Source of the DNA: Micromonospora rifamycinica
GTDB taxonomy: Bacteria > Actinomycetota > Actinomycetes > Mycobacteriales > Micromonosporaceae
Direction: 5' to 3'
Length of the DNA: 64,000 bases
Assembly (NCBI RefSeq): GCF_900090265.1
Contig: NZ_LT607752.1
Span: 3,534,001 to 3,598,000, forward strand
In this document: one piece after another, positions 1 through 8,630 of the stretch
Position numbering within the stretch: position 1 is the first letter of the stretch
How the letters are laid out: every line of letters begins with the position of its first letter
The notes under the pieces: generated by a model
The model's input: the letters and a program-made list of their open reading frames with translations, nothing else
The model's database searches: none
What the model was told of the DNA's origin: nothing
Translations under genes and position numbers: made by a program

Positions 1-671
1 AGCGCCGCGTCCCCGCCGAGCAGCGGGTCCACGGTGTCGAAGCTGGCCGCGTCGTACCGGTGGTTGGAGCGGGCCGGGAAGACCGGCGTCAGGTAGACCG
101 TGTTGACGCCGAGCCGGTCCAGATGGTCCAGCCGTTCGGTGATGCCGTCCAGGTCACCGCCGTAGAACTGGTGCGGGGTCTGCGGGCCGCGCCCGACGAC
201 CGGGGTGTCCCAGGCGCAGGGGACCGCCCAGTCCGGCGGGGTGCGGCCGTCGGCGGCGGCGGACCGGGCGAACCGGTCGGGGAAGATCTGGTAGACCAGC
301 GCGTCCCGCGCCCAGCGAGGCGGCGGGGCGTGGCTGACCAGCTTGAAGTCGCCGTGGTCGGGCACGTCGTGGTCGATCTGACCGGCGGCGTTGAGCCAGC
401 GGTAGCCGGTCTTTCCGGTGAGCATGAAGCGGTAGTTGCTGACCGGGTTGCGCACCTCGACGTCGGCCCGCCACCACACCTCGTGGTCGTCGCGGCGGTC
501 GACGGTCGCCTCGACGAAGCGGGGTTCGCCGTCGCCGGTGGTCCGGACGTGCACCTGCCGGACGTCGCCGTCCCGGGGCACCCGGACGAAGACCGGCACC
601 CGCTGCCCGAGAGCGGGTTCCTGCTCGGGCACGTACAGCGCCGAGCCGTCGTGGTGCGGCGGCAGGGACAT
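1..671 (-). CDS. GH13 neopullulanase/maltogenic amylase-like enzyme, N-terminal part (runs off the left edge)
   Basis: Glycoside hydrolase family 13 enzyme expected to hydrolyse alpha-glucans or cyclodextrins. The ATG at 671 opens a frame that continues past base 1, leaving about 223 residues. Residues 1-120 look like a CBM34-type N-domain. The catalytic barrel then begins with an ALVYQIFPDRFA motif and continues with YGGDLDGI and LGVNTVYLTPVF (conserved region I), as in neopullulanases and maltogenic amylases. No signal peptide is seen, so it is probably cytoplasmic and acts on imported maltodextrins. It is the last gene of the malE-malF-malG operon, 128 bp after malG. The active-site residues lie outside the window, so the exact specificity is open. 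Confidence 0.88.
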   Translation of the reverse strand, partial: MSLPPHHDGSALYVPEQEPALGQRVPVFVRVPRDGDVRQVHVRTTGDGEPRFVEATVDRRDDHEVWWRADVEVRNPVSNYRFMLTGKTGYRWLNAAGQIDHDVPDHGDFKLVSHAPPPRWARDALVYQIFPDRFARSAAADGRTPPDWAVPCAWDTPVVGRGPQTPHQFYGGDLDGITERLDHLDRLGVNTVYLTPVFPARSNHRYDAASFDTVDPLLGGDAA

Positions 672-799
672 GGTGCGACCTCCGGTCGGACGGCGGCGGG
701 GCGGTCGTCCGCCGCGCGGAACCCGGACCACCGCCGGCCCCGCCCCGCACGGGCGGCGACCCGGCGACACGACACACGACGGTGGTCCGGCGGGTCTGG

Positions 800-1789
800 T
801 CAGCCCTTGACCGCCCCGGCGGTCAGGCCGGAGACGATGTAACGCTGGAGCAGTTGGAAGACCAGTACGGTGGGGATCGCGGTGAGCAGGGTGCCCGCCG
901 CGAAGATCCCGAAGTTGTTGTTCCGCTCCCCGGCCACCAGGCCGAACATGCCGACCGCCAGGGTCTTCGACCCGGTGTCGGTGAGGAACACGTTGGCGAT
1001 CATGAACTCGTTGATCGTGCCGATGAACGACAGCAGCGCGGTCACCGCCAGGATCGGCGCCACCAGCGGCAGCATGATCCGGAAGAAGACCTGGGCGTGG
1101 CTCGCGCCGTCCATGGTGGCCGACTCGTCCAGTTCGCGGGGCAGGGTGTCGAAGAACCCCTTCATCAGCCAGGTGTTCATGCCCAGCGCCCCGCCCAGGT
1201 AGAGCAGGAACAGGCCCCATGGGGTGTTGAAGCCGATCGACGGCCACAGGTCGGTGACCCGGCTGAAGATCAGGAAGATCGCCACGATGGCCAGGAACTG
1301 CGGGAACATCTGGATCAGCAGCAGGGTCAGCAGGCCGAACCGGCGCCCGGCGAAGCGCATCCGGGAGAACGCGTACGCCGCCAGCGCGGACAGGAAGATC
1401 GACGCGAAACTGGCCCCGCCCGCGATGAGTAGCGAGTTGAGGAACCAGCGGCCGAACTCCGTCCGCTCGAACAGGTTGCCGAAGTTCTCCAGGGAGGCCC
1501 CGGTCGGCAACAGCTCGGTCGAGGAGAGCGTGCCGAGCGGGTTGAGCGCCGCGGAGAGCACGAACAGGATCGGGAAGAGGCTGAACGCCACCGCCAGCAC
1601 GCCGGCCACGTGCCGCCAGCCGACCTGGGCGAGCCACCGGCCGCCGCGCCGCCCGGGGCCGCCCCGGCCACGCCCGGTGTGGCCCGGCCGGGCCACACCG
1701 GTTCCGTCGGCACCCGGCCGGGAGTCGGATGGGCCGGCCGCGTCCCGCCGGGGCGCGGTCGCCCCGGCGACGTTCGGGTGGGTCGTCAC
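800..1789 (-). CDS. malG: Maltose/maltodextrin ABC transporter permease, MalG type
   Basis: Inner membrane permease of a carbohydrate ABC importer (CUT1 family), about 329 aa. The GTG start at 1789 overlaps the malF stop by 4 nt (GTGA). The C-terminal two thirds is the permease with its binding-protein-dependent transport EAA loop (DESATMDGASHAQVFFRI), which contacts the ATPase, and several membrane helices (for example LTLLLIQMFPQFLAIVAIF). The first 55 or so residues are an unusual cytosolic extension rich in Gly, Pro and Arg, encoded by DNA that contains a perfect 28-bp palindrome (1674-1701). Works with MalF and MalE; no ATPase gene is nearby, so a shared MsiK-type ATPase is inferred. Confidence 0.93.
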   Translation of the reverse strand: MTTHPNVAGATAPRRDAAGPSDSRPGADGTGVARPGHTGRGRGGPGRRGGRWLAQVGWRHVAGVLAVAFSLFPILFVLSAALNPLGTLSSTELLPTGASLENFGNLFERTEFGRWFLNSLLIAGGASFASIFLSALAAYAFSRMRFAGRRFGLLTLLLIQMFPQFLAIVAIFLIFSRVTDLWPSIGFNTPWGLFLLYLGGALGMNTWLMKGFFDTLPRELDESATMDGASHAQVFFRIMLPLVAPILAVTALLSFIGTINEFMIANVFLTDTGSKTLAVGMFGLVAGERNNNFGIFAAGTLLTAIPTVLVFQLLQRYIVSGLTAGAVKG

Positions 1790-3408
1790 GAGTAGACCTC
1801 CTCCTGCTGGCGGGTCCGCCGGAAACTGACCGCCGAGACCGTGGCGACGATCGCGAAGATGAAGATCGACACCGCGGCGGCCAGGCCGAACTCGGCACCC
1901 TGCGCGCCGAAGGCCAGCCGGTAGGTGTACGTGATCAGCAGGTCGGTGGCCCCGTTGGTCGGGTTGTCCGGCGCGAACGGGCCGCCCTCGGTGGTCAACC
2001 AGATCGCGTTGATGTTGTTGAAGTTGAACGCGAACGACGCGATCAGCAGCGGCGAGAGCGCGACCAGCAACAGGGGCAGGGTGACCGCCCGGAACGACTG
2101 GAACGGCGACGCGCCGTCGACCGAGGTGGCCTCGGTCAGCTCCTTCGGAATGGCCTGGAGCGCTCCGGTGGCCACCAGGAACATGTACGGGTACCCCAGC
2201 CAGAGCTGCACCAGCAGCACCGCGAGCCGGGCCGACCAGGCTTCGCCGAACCAGTCGACACCGAGTCCGAACAGGTTGTTGACCAGGCCGAAGTCGGTGT
2301 TGAACATGTCCCGCCAGACCAGCAGCATCGCGAACGACGGCATGGCGTACGGCAGGATCAGCAGGACCCGGTAGAGGTTGGTGCCCCGCATCCGGGGCGA
2401 GTGCAGAGCCAGCGCGATGGCCATGCCGAGCAGAAAGGTGAGCCCGGTGGAGCCGATCGCGAAGGCGAAGTTCCACAGCAGGGTGCCGAAGAACGGGCCG
2501 GAGATGTCCGGGTCGGTGAGCACCCGGGCGAAGTTCTTCAGCCCCACGCCGACCTGCCAACCCTGGGCGAGCCGCTCGCCGTCGGCGGCGACGAAGGCAC
2601 CGGCCTTCGGGTCGGCGGTCCAGGTGCGGCCGGTCTCGCTGTCGGTGACGCAGTCGCACTTGCGGTCGTACGCCCGGATGGCCCTGCCCTCGTAGGCCCG
2701 GGACAGGCCGGTGGCACGCAGCGCGCCGCCCGGGGTCGGCACCACCAGGCCGGTGATCTCCTCGCTGCGGACGCTGGCCTGGCCGAAGGTCAGCACCGTG
2801 TAGCCCCGGGCGGCGGTGACCCGGCCGCCGGGCGTGACGGTCACGTCGGCGGCGGCGAGCGGGCGCAGCCCGTCGGCGTCCCCGGCGGAGACCGTGCCGG
2901 CCGTCGGGTCGGTCACCAGGAAGACCAGCGGGCCGGTGGCCGGGTCGCCCCTGGTGGCGACGGCGAGGGCGTACTCGGTGGAGCCGGGGACCTGCTTGAC
3001 CGAGGAGCTCTCGATGGCGACGATCGCGTCGTCCTTGGACCCCCGGTGCCCGTCGCCGTAGTTGGTGAACGCGGTGCTCGCGGTGTAGAGCACCGGGAAG
3101 ACCTGGAAGGCGAGCAGGAAGATCGTCCCCGGCACCAGGTACTTGGCCGGGATGTGCCGGCGGGTGAGGTAGAGGTAGCCCAGGCCGACGGTGGTGACCG
3201 CCAGCACGGCCAGACCGCCCCAGAGCCGGGCGGCGACGAGCGGGAAGGCCGCCCAGATCGCGATCCCGGCCACCAGGCCGAGCAGGACCACCTTGACGAC
3301 CAGACCGGTCGCGGTGATCGGCGCATGGTGGCGCGCGGTGCTGGGCGTGCCCGGGAGCCCGCCGCCCGGGGCCTGCTGGGCAGGCCCCGGGCCGGACAGC
3401 GTGCTCAT
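1786..3408 (-). CDS. malF: Maltose/maltodextrin ABC transporter permease, MalF type
   Basis: Partner membrane permease of the CUT1 importer, 540 aa. The ATG (3406-3408) shares one base with the malE stop (TAATG), so the genes are translationally coupled. Three membrane helices near residues 35-115 precede a large extracytoplasmic domain of about 150 residues, as in E. coli MalF (514 aa), followed by the core permease helices and an EAA loop (ELTEATSVDGASPFQSFRA). The periplasmic-type P2 domain makes maltose or maltodextrin more likely than a monosaccharide as substrate. Two Cys in the external domain (CDC) could form a disulfide. Confidence 0.93.
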   Translation of the reverse strand: MSTLSGPGPAQQAPGGGLPGTPSTARHHAPITATGLVVKVVLLGLVAGIAIWAAFPLVAARLWGGLAVLAVTTVGLGYLYLTRRHIPAKYLVPGTIFLLAFQVFPVLYTASTAFTNYGDGHRGSKDDAIVAIESSSVKQVPGSTEYALAVATRGDPATGPLVFLVTDPTAGTVSAGDADGLRPLAAADVTVTPGGRVTAARGYTVLTFGQASVRSEEITGLVVPTPGGALRATGLSRAYEGRAIRAYDRKCDCVTDSETGRTWTADPKAGAFVAADGERLAQGWQVGVGLKNFARVLTDPDISGPFFGTLLWNFAFAIGSTGLTFLLGMAIALALHSPRMRGTNLYRVLLILPYAMPSFAMLLVWRDMFNTDFGLVNNLFGLGVDWFGEAWSARLAVLLVQLWLGYPYMFLVATGALQAIPKELTEATSVDGASPFQSFRAVTLPLLLVALSPLLIASFAFNFNNINAIWLTTEGGPFAPDNPTNGATDLLITYTYRLAFGAQGAEFGLAAAVSIFIFAIVATVSAVSFRRTRQQEEVYS

Positions 3409-4664
3409 TACTTGATCTGACCCGAGATCGTCTTACCGGCGGCGGTGACGGTCTTCGCCGGGTCGGCGCCACCGATGACGGCGGCCTCCGCCTTGCCGAA
3501 CGGATCCCAGATCGCGGCCATCGCCGGGATCGCCGGCAGCACCTGACCGTCCTTGCCCGCCTCGGAGAACTTGGCCAGATCCGGGTCGGTGCCCTTGACC
3601 TGGTCGAACGCGGCGGTCAGCGCCGGCGGGCGCGGTTCGGCCTGGTAGAGCGCCACCGCCAGCTCCGGTGTGGTGACGTAGTTGGTGACGAACTCCTGGG
3701 CCAGCGCCTTGTTCTTGCCCTTGGCGGCCACGTAGAACGCCTGGACGCCGACGAACGGCTGGGCCGGCTTGCCACCGGCGAAGCCCGGGACCGGCGAGAT
3801 GTCGTAGGAGATGCCGGCCTTCTTGGCGTCGGCGATCGCCCACGGGCCGGAGACCAGGAAGGCGCACTTCTTGCCGGTGAAGGTGGCGATCGAGTTCTCG
3901 CCGGTGATGGAGCGCTTCAGCGCGCCGTCGCCCTTCTCGCCGAGCTTGCCGATCTTCTTGAACGCCTCGACCGACTCCGGCTTGCCCACGCCGAGGTCCT
4001 TCGGGTCGTAGTCGCCGTTGGCGGCGGTGCCGAACAGGTAGCCGCCGGCCGAGGTGTACAGCGGGTAGATGTGGTAGGCGTCGCCGTTCTGGCCGGACTG
4101 GAGGCAGAGGATCTCGCTGGCCTTCTTCTCGGCCTTGAGCTTCCTGCCGGTGGCGACCAGGTCCTCGATCGTCTTCGGCGCGTCGGGGGCCAGCGCGGTG
4201 TTGCGGATCAGCGCGATGTTCTCGGTGGCGTACGGCACGCCGTAGAGCTGGCCGTTGAAGGTCACCGCCTTGACCGCGGTCTCGTTGAAGCCGCCCTTCT
4301 GCGCGGCGGTGAGCTGCACCGGGTCGATGGCGCCGTTGGAGACCAGGTTGCCGATCCAGTCGTGCGCGCCGACGACGACGTCCGGGCCGCTGCCCTGCTG
4401 CGAGGCGGTGACGAAGTTCGTCTGGAGGTCCTTGGAGACGGCCTGCACCTCGACGGTGACGCCGTTTTCCTGGCCGAACTTCTCGGCGAACGGCTTGAGC
4501 GCCGCGGTCCGCTTGTCGTCCGCCCAGATGACGAGCTTGCCGCTCGCGGCCGGGGAGGAGGTCGCCTTGGCGGCCGGTTCGTCGTTGCTGTCGCCGCCGC
4601 CGCAGCCGGACGCGGCGAGCGCCAGGCCGAGGACGGTGACCACACCCGCGGTACGGATGCGCAT
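3408..4664 (-). CDS. malE: Maltose/maltodextrin-binding lipoprotein
   Basis: Extracellular solute-binding protein (family 1) of the maltose importer, about 418 aa. The start is set at ATG 4664 because AGGAG lies 5 nt upstream; an in-frame ATG at 4682 would add six residues without a better site. The N-terminus is a lipoprotein signal with a hydrophobic core and lipobox LAASGC, so the mature protein is lipid-anchored outside the membrane. Family features include a Trp-containing sugar-binding region (KLVIWADDKR), the GPWAI segment and a C-terminal helical lobe. First gene of malE-malF-malG-amylase, transcribed away from the LacI-type regulator, whose operators lie in the shared upstream region. 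Confidence 0.94.
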   Translation of the reverse strand: MRIRTAGVVTVLGLALAASGCGGGDSNDEPAAKATSSPAASGKLVIWADDKRTAALKPFAEKFGQENGVTVEVQAVSKDLQTNFVTASQQGSGPDVVVGAHDWIGNLVSNGAIDPVQLTAAQKGGFNETAVKAVTFNGQLYGVPYATENIALIRNTALAPDAPKTIEDLVATGRKLKAEKKASEILCLQSGQNGDAYHIYPLYTSAGGYLFGTAANGDYDPKDLGVGKPESVEAFKKIGKLGEKGDGALKRSITGENSIATFTGKKCAFLVSGPWAIADAKKAGISYDISPVPGFAGGKPAQPFVGVQAFYVAAKGKNKALAQEFVTNYVTTPELAVALYQAEPRPPALTAAFDQVKGTDPDLAKFSEAGKDGQVLPAIPAMAAIWDPFGKAEAAVIGGADPAKTVTAAGKTISGQIK

Positions 4665-4728
4665 CGGTACTCCTGTCGTCATGGCGAGCCGCCGGGGGAG
4701 GGCGGCCCGCCCTGGGAAAAGCTGAAAG

Positions 4729-4841
4729 TTCTTGCCAACCGACGCCGGACCGGCCGGGTCGCTGCTCTCGTGTGTTGCCGGGACGTTAGCAAGAGGTTGC
4801 AGCCAATGGAAGGGCTTGCAGAAGCGCCCGCAAGAACTTGC
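4729..4841. promoter_or_regulatory. Divergent malE / lacI-type regulator control region with GCAA-N4-TTGC operators
   Basis: The 197 bp between the divergent malE and regulator genes contain two copies of the dyad GCAA-N4-TTGC, at 4789-4800 and 4830-4841. The second extends to GCAAG-AA-CTTGC. CTTGCAG heptamers occur at 4815-4821 and, one base off, at 4796-4802. A further CTTGCC lies at 4731. The same half-sites recur in front of the alpha-glucosidase (6051-6080). From memory, similar CTTGCAG heptamers have been described upstream of Streptomyces amylase and mal genes under a MalR-type LacI regulator. Assignment to the adjacent regulator is inference from location and shared motif. Confidence 0.6.
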
Positions 4842-4861
4842 CCGTGGGCTAAAGTTCGGCC

Positions 4862-5926
4862 ATGCGCGCTCGACTGTCCGACATCGCCCAACAGGCCGAA
4901 GTCAGCGAGGCCACGGTGTCGCGGGTGCTCAACGACCGCCCCGGCGTGGCCCCGGAGACCCGCCAGGCCGTCCTCACCGCCCTCGACGTGCTCGGGTACG
5001 AGCGTCCGGCCCGGCTGCGCAAGCGCAGCGCCGGACTGGTCGGGCTGGTGGTTCCCGAGCTGGAGAATCCGATCTTCCCGGCGTTCGCCCAGGTGATCGA
5101 GTCCACCCTGGCGCAGAGCGGGTTCACCCCGGTGCTGTGCACCCAGACCCCGGGCGGGGTCACCGAGGACGAGTACGTGGAGATGCTGCTCGACCGGCAG
5201 GTCTCCGGCATCGTCTTCGTCTCCGGCCTGCACGCCGACACGGCGGCCAACCACGACCGGTACCGCGCGCTGATCGCCCGGCCGCTGCCGGTCGTCATGA
5301 TCAACGGGTACGCCCCCGGCATCGCCGCGCCCTTCGTCTCCTGCGACGACCGGGAGGCCACCGAGCTGGCCGTGGCGCACCTGGTCGCGCTCGGGCACCG
5401 GCAGATCGGCCTGGTCACCGGGCCGGACCGGTTCGTGCCGGTGCAGCGCCGGGTGGCCGGCTTCCGGGCCGCGATGACCCGCCTCGGCGCGACCGGGACC
5501 GAGCTGGACGCGCTCGCCGAGCTGTCCCTGTTCGGTGTCGAGGGCGGCGAGGCCGCCGCCGGCCGGTTGATCGAGCGTGGGGTGACCGGGATCGTCTGCG
5601 GCTCCGACCTGATGGCGCTGGGCGCGGTCCGGGCCGCCCGGCAACGCGGCAGGTCCGTCCCCGGTGACCTGTCGGTGGTCGGCTACGACGACTCGCCGCT
5701 GATGGCCTTCACCGATCCGCCGCTGACCACGATGCGGCAGCCGGTGGCCGCGATGGCGGTGGCCGCGGTCCGGGCGCTGGTGGACGAGATCAACGGGCAC
5801 GCCGCCCCGCACTCGGAGTACCTGTTCCGCCCGGAGCTGGTGGTGCGCGGGTCTACCGCGGTGGTACGCCAGGCCGACGCCGGCCGGCAGCGCCCGGCCC
5901 CGCCCGCCCTCGCCGTCCCGGCCTGA
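4862..5926 (+). CDS. LacI-family transcriptional regulator, probable maltose regulon repressor
   Basis: LacI/GalR-family DNA-binding regulator of 354 aa. The N-terminal helix-turn-helix spans residues 4-25 (RLSDIAQQAEVSEATVSRVLN), followed by the hinge helix and a periplasmic-binding-like effector domain with LVVPELENPIFP and the typical VVGYDDSPL strand before the C-terminal subdomain. Divergent from malE and followed by an alpha-glucosidase gene, it is placed to repress both transcription units in the absence of maltose or maltotriose, binding the TTGC/GCAA dyads found at both promoters. The name malR would be reasonable but the effector is not shown by sequence. The 3' end runs into a 17-bp tandem repeat. 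Confidence 0.9.
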   Translation: MRARLSDIAQQAEVSEATVSRVLNDRPGVAPETRQAVLTALDVLGYERPARLRKRSAGLVGLVVPELENPIFPAFAQVIESTLAQSGFTPVLCTQTPGGVTEDEYVEMLLDRQVSGIVFVSGLHADTAANHDRYRALIARPLPVVMINGYAPGIAAPFVSCDDREATELAVAHLVALGHRQIGLVTGPDRFVPVQRRVAGFRAAMTRLGATGTELDALAELSLFGVEGGEAAAGRLIERGVTGIVCGSDLMALGAVRAARQRGRSVPGDLSVVGYDDSPLMAFTDPPLTTMRQPVAAMAVAAVRALVDEINGHAAPHSEYLFRPELVVRGSTAVVRQADAGRQRPAPPALAVPA

Positions 5927-5972
5927 CCACCGTCCCGGCCTGACCGCCGTCCCGACCTGACCGCCGTCCCGG
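5922..5972. repeat. Three tandem 17-bp repeats across the regulator stop codon
   Basis: Unit CCTGACCgCCGTCCCGg is present three times (5922, 5939 and 5956) with one or two substitutions. The first copy contains the TGA stop of the LacI-type gene. The expansion is in non-coding DNA apart from its first bases. No function is evident. Confidence 0.75.
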
Positions 5973-6050
5973 CGGGGCGCGGCCGGCTTCCCGGTTGATG
6001 GGACGGCCCGGAAGCACGCCCGACCCTGGCCGCAGGTGACGGACGTCATT

Positions 6051-6097
6051 TCTTGCGCAAGAGATGCTTGACGCTTGCAGCATCCGGCCGGCATTCT
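6051..6097 (+). promoter_or_regulatory. Alpha-glucosidase promoter with a palindromic operator
   Basis: A perfect 12-bp palindrome, TCTTGCGCAAGA, lies at 6051-6062. Overlapping it downstream is a possible -35 (TTGACG, 6068-6073), a CTTGCAG heptamer (6074-6080) and a weak -10 (CATTCT, 6092-6097, 18 bp spacing). The half-sites match those in the malE/regulator region, so binding by the adjacent LacI-type protein would block initiation. Operator symmetry is seen directly; promoter elements and regulator assignment are inferred. Confidence 0.6.
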
Positions 6098-6171
6098 CTC
6101 AGCACCCGCGTCCGGCACCCGGCACCGTGCGGGTCAGCCACCGCGCCGCCGCAGAACGGGGATCCCCACCG

Positions 6172-7809
6172 ATGACCGCCGCCGCCCCCTCCACGCCACC
6201 GACCTCCGACCACGACTGGTGGCGTGCCGCGGTCGTCTACCAGGTGTACGTCCGCAGCTTCGCCGACTCCGACGGCGACGGCGTCGGCGACCTCGGGGGC
6301 ATCCGGCAGCGGCTGCCCTACCTGCGTGACCTCGGCGTGGACGCGCTCTGGCTGACCCCGTTCTACACCTCGCCGCAGATCGACGGCGGCTACGACGTGG
6401 CCGACTACCGCGACGTCGACCCACTCTTCGGCGACCTCGCCGACTTCGACGCCATGATCGCCGACGCGCACGCGCTCGGCCTGCGCATCATCGTGGACCT
6501 GGTGCCCAACCACACCTCCAGCGCGCACCCCTGGTTCACCGCCGCCCTCGCCGCCGGCCCCGGCTCCCCGGAACGGCAGCGTTACCTCTTCGCCGACGGC
6601 CGGGGCGTCGACGGTGAGCTGCCCCCCAACGACTGGGAGAGCATCTTCGGCGGCCCCGCCTGGACCCGGCTGCCGGACGGCCAGTGGTACCTGCACCTGT
6701 TCGACCCGGCCCAGCCGGACCTGAACTGGCGGCACCCGCAGGTGCGCGCCGAGTTCGAAGACGTGCTCCGGTTCTGGCTCGACCGGGGCGTCGACGGGTT
6801 CCGGATCGACGTCGCGCACGGCATGATCAAGGCCGAGGGGCTGCCGGACGTCGGCTTCAGCTCGATGACCACCGGCCGGCGTCAGTCGGAGCTGCTCGGC
6901 AAGGGCCGGCTGCCCTACTTCGACCAGGACGAGGTGCACGACATCTACCGCGCCTGGCGGCCGATCCTGGACAGCTACCCCGGCGGTCGGATGGCGGTCG
7001 CCGAGGCGTGGGCCGAGACCCCGCAACGGCTGGCCCGCTACATCGGCCCCGACGAACTGCACCAGGCGTTCAGCTTCGACTTCCTCGACGCCACCTGGTC
7101 GGCCGACTCGTTCCGCAAGGTGATCGACACCGCGCTGGCCGAGTCGACCATCGTCGGCGCACCGACCACCTGGGTGCTGTCCAACCACGACCGGCAGCGG
7201 CACGTCACCCGGTACGGCGACGGCGAGGTGGGCCTGCGCCGGGCCCGGGCCGCCGCCCTGCTGATGCTGGCCCTGCCCGGCTCCACCTACCTCTACCAGG
7301 GCGAGGAGCTGGGTCTGCCGGAGGTGCTGGACCTGCCCGACGCGCTCCGGCAGGACCCGGCGTTCCTGCGGACCGGGGAGAGCCGCGACGGCTGCCGGGT
7401 GCCGATTCCGTGGAGTGGCGAGCTGGCCCCGTACGGCTTCGGTCCGGAGGGCAGCGCGCTGAGCTGGCTGCCGGCCCCGGCGACCTGGCGTGCCCTCTCG
7501 GTGGCCGCCCAGACCGGGACGCCCGGCTCGACGCTGGAGCTGTACCGGGCCGCGCTGCGGATCCGGCACGAGCACCCCGCGCTGGCGACCGCCGCCGGTC
7601 CGGTGACCTGGCAGGAGGCCGGTCCCGGCCTGCTCGCGTTCAGCCGCAGCGCCGACGACACCGTGCTGACCTGCGTGGTCAACCTCAGCGGCGCCCCGGC
7701 CCGGATCGACGGGTACGGCCACCCGGTGGTGGCCAGCGCAGACCTCACCGCACGGGACGCCGGACACGTCCTGCCGGTGGACGCCGCCGCGTGGTTCGAA
7801 CGGCGCTGA
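6172..7809 (+). CDS. aglA: Alpha-glucosidase / oligo-1,6-glucosidase, GH13
   Basis: Cytoplasmic family 13 glucosidase, 545 aa, hydrolysing maltose and short malto-oligosaccharides from the non-reducing end. The ATG at 6172 is preferred over upstream starts because the GH13 barrel begins soon after (WWRAAVVYQVYVRSF). All catalytic signatures are visible: DLVPNH near residue 109, nucleophile Asp213 in GFRIDVAHG, acid/base Glu278 in VAEAW, and Asp340 in LSNHDRQR. The last 100 or so residues form a beta-rich C-domain. It completes the pathway begun by the divergent importer and amylase. The gene symbol follows common usage for actinobacterial alpha-glucosidases and is not certain. Confidence 0.9.
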   Translation: MTAAAPSTPPTSDHDWWRAAVVYQVYVRSFADSDGDGVGDLGGIRQRLPYLRDLGVDALWLTPFYTSPQIDGGYDVADYRDVDPLFGDLADFDAMIADAHALGLRIIVDLVPNHTSSAHPWFTAALAAGPGSPERQRYLFADGRGVDGELPPNDWESIFGGPAWTRLPDGQWYLHLFDPAQPDLNWRHPQVRAEFEDVLRFWLDRGVDGFRIDVAHGMIKAEGLPDVGFSSMTTGRRQSELLGKGRLPYFDQDEVHDIYRAWRPILDSYPGGRMAVAEAWAETPQRLARYIGPDELHQAFSFDFLDATWSADSFRKVIDTALAESTIVGAPTTWVLSNHDRQRHVTRYGDGEVGLRRARAAALLMLALPGSTYLYQGEELGLPEVLDLPDALRQDPAFLRTGESRDGCRVPIPWSGELAPYGFGPEGSALSWLPAPATWRALSVAAQTGTPGSTLELYRAALRIRHEHPALATAAGPVTWQEAGPGLLAFSRSADDTVLTCVVNLSGAPARIDGYGHPVVASADLTARDAGHVLPVDAAAWFERR

Positions 7810-7900
7810 GCCGGGTAACCCGCCTTTGACACGGTCGTCCGTTGTGCCCCGCGCCGACGGGCGACCGGCTGCCGACCCCTTGTGGTGGGGGGTGAGGGTG

Positions 7901-7942
7901 GCACCGGTGGCCCGGGAAGTGGCTTCCCCGGGCCACCGGTGC
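7901..7942 (+). terminator. Hairpin terminator after the alpha-glucosidase gene
   Basis: A perfect 16-bp inverted repeat (7901-7916 with 7927-7942) around a 10-nt loop, 91 bp after the glucosidase stop. There is no T-tract, which is common for terminators in high-GC actinobacteria. It also lies between convergent genes and could serve both. Confidence 0.65.
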
Positions 7943-8051
7943 GCCACCGGATACCGGTCCCGCCACGGGCAGCCCACCGGATTCCCCCTCGCGCCACCGG
8001 ATGCCGGTCGCGCCACGGGTGCTCCGCCGGGCCGGCGAGCCGGTGGCGCCG

Positions 8052-8510
8052 TCACCGTGCGCGCAGCAGCCCGGCGATCCGCCCGAAGCCCGCCCGGACC
8101 TGCTCCTCGGTCGGGACCGGCAGCGGCTCCGGCGACGTCGCCCCGACGGTGGCCGTCGCCCACGACTCCCCCGGCCCGTCGTCCTGCTCGTCCAGGACCT
8201 GCTCGAAGTCCCCGTAGAGGTCGGCCGCCTCGATCCCCGCCGCCTCGTCGTCGGCGGCGAGCTGCGCGGCGGCGACCTCGCCCCGGATCTCCTCGGCGGA
8301 CAGCGCCGGCACCAGCGGCTCGACCACCGCCATCAACTGTTCGTCGGCCACCACCGCCTCGGCCAGCGCCAGCGCGTGCGGACGCTCGTACGGCCCGCAG
8401 ACCACCGGCTCCCACTCCGCCGGGTCGGCGAGCGGGCCGACCGTGATGATCCAGGGCAGGCCGAGCAGCGGGGAGTCGTCCGGCAGGTCCAGCGTCACGA
8501 GTGCGCCCAC
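8052..8510 (-). CDS. Hypothetical acidic protein, 152 aa
   Basis: I do not recognise a characterised family. The start is a GTG at 8510 (an alternative in-frame GTG lies four codons later); no strong ribosome site is seen. The product is acidic, rich in Ala, Glu and Asp, and lacks a signal peptide, membrane helix or metal-binding motif. The N-terminal 55 residues (LPWIITVGPLADPAEWEPV, GPYERPHALALAEAV) look like a compact alpha/beta unit, the rest is probably helical with a Pro/Asp linker. It stands alone, convergent with the alpha-glucosidase. Retention of a clean frame with actinobacterial codon bias supports a real gene; probably lineage-specific. Confidence 0.65.
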   Translation of the reverse strand: MGALVTLDLPDDSPLLGLPWIITVGPLADPAEWEPVVCGPYERPHALALAEAVVADEQLMAVVEPLVPALSAEEIRGEVAAAQLAADDEAAGIEAADLYGDFEQVLDEQDDGPGESWATATVGATSPEPLPVPTEEQVRAGFGRIAGLLRAR

Positions 8511-8630
8511 CGGTTCATCATCGGCAGCGTGACCGGAGCCCGCGGCGGCATCCGCCCCCGTTCATCTTTTCCGGCGACCGTCAGCCACCCGACGCCGTCA
8601 GCCACCCGGCGACCGGTCACCCGACGACCG

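Noticed and set aside
6046..8415. Long minus-strand frame antisense to the alpha-glucosidase
   Set aside because: Composition is low-complexity; the plus strand encodes a complete GH13 enzyme.
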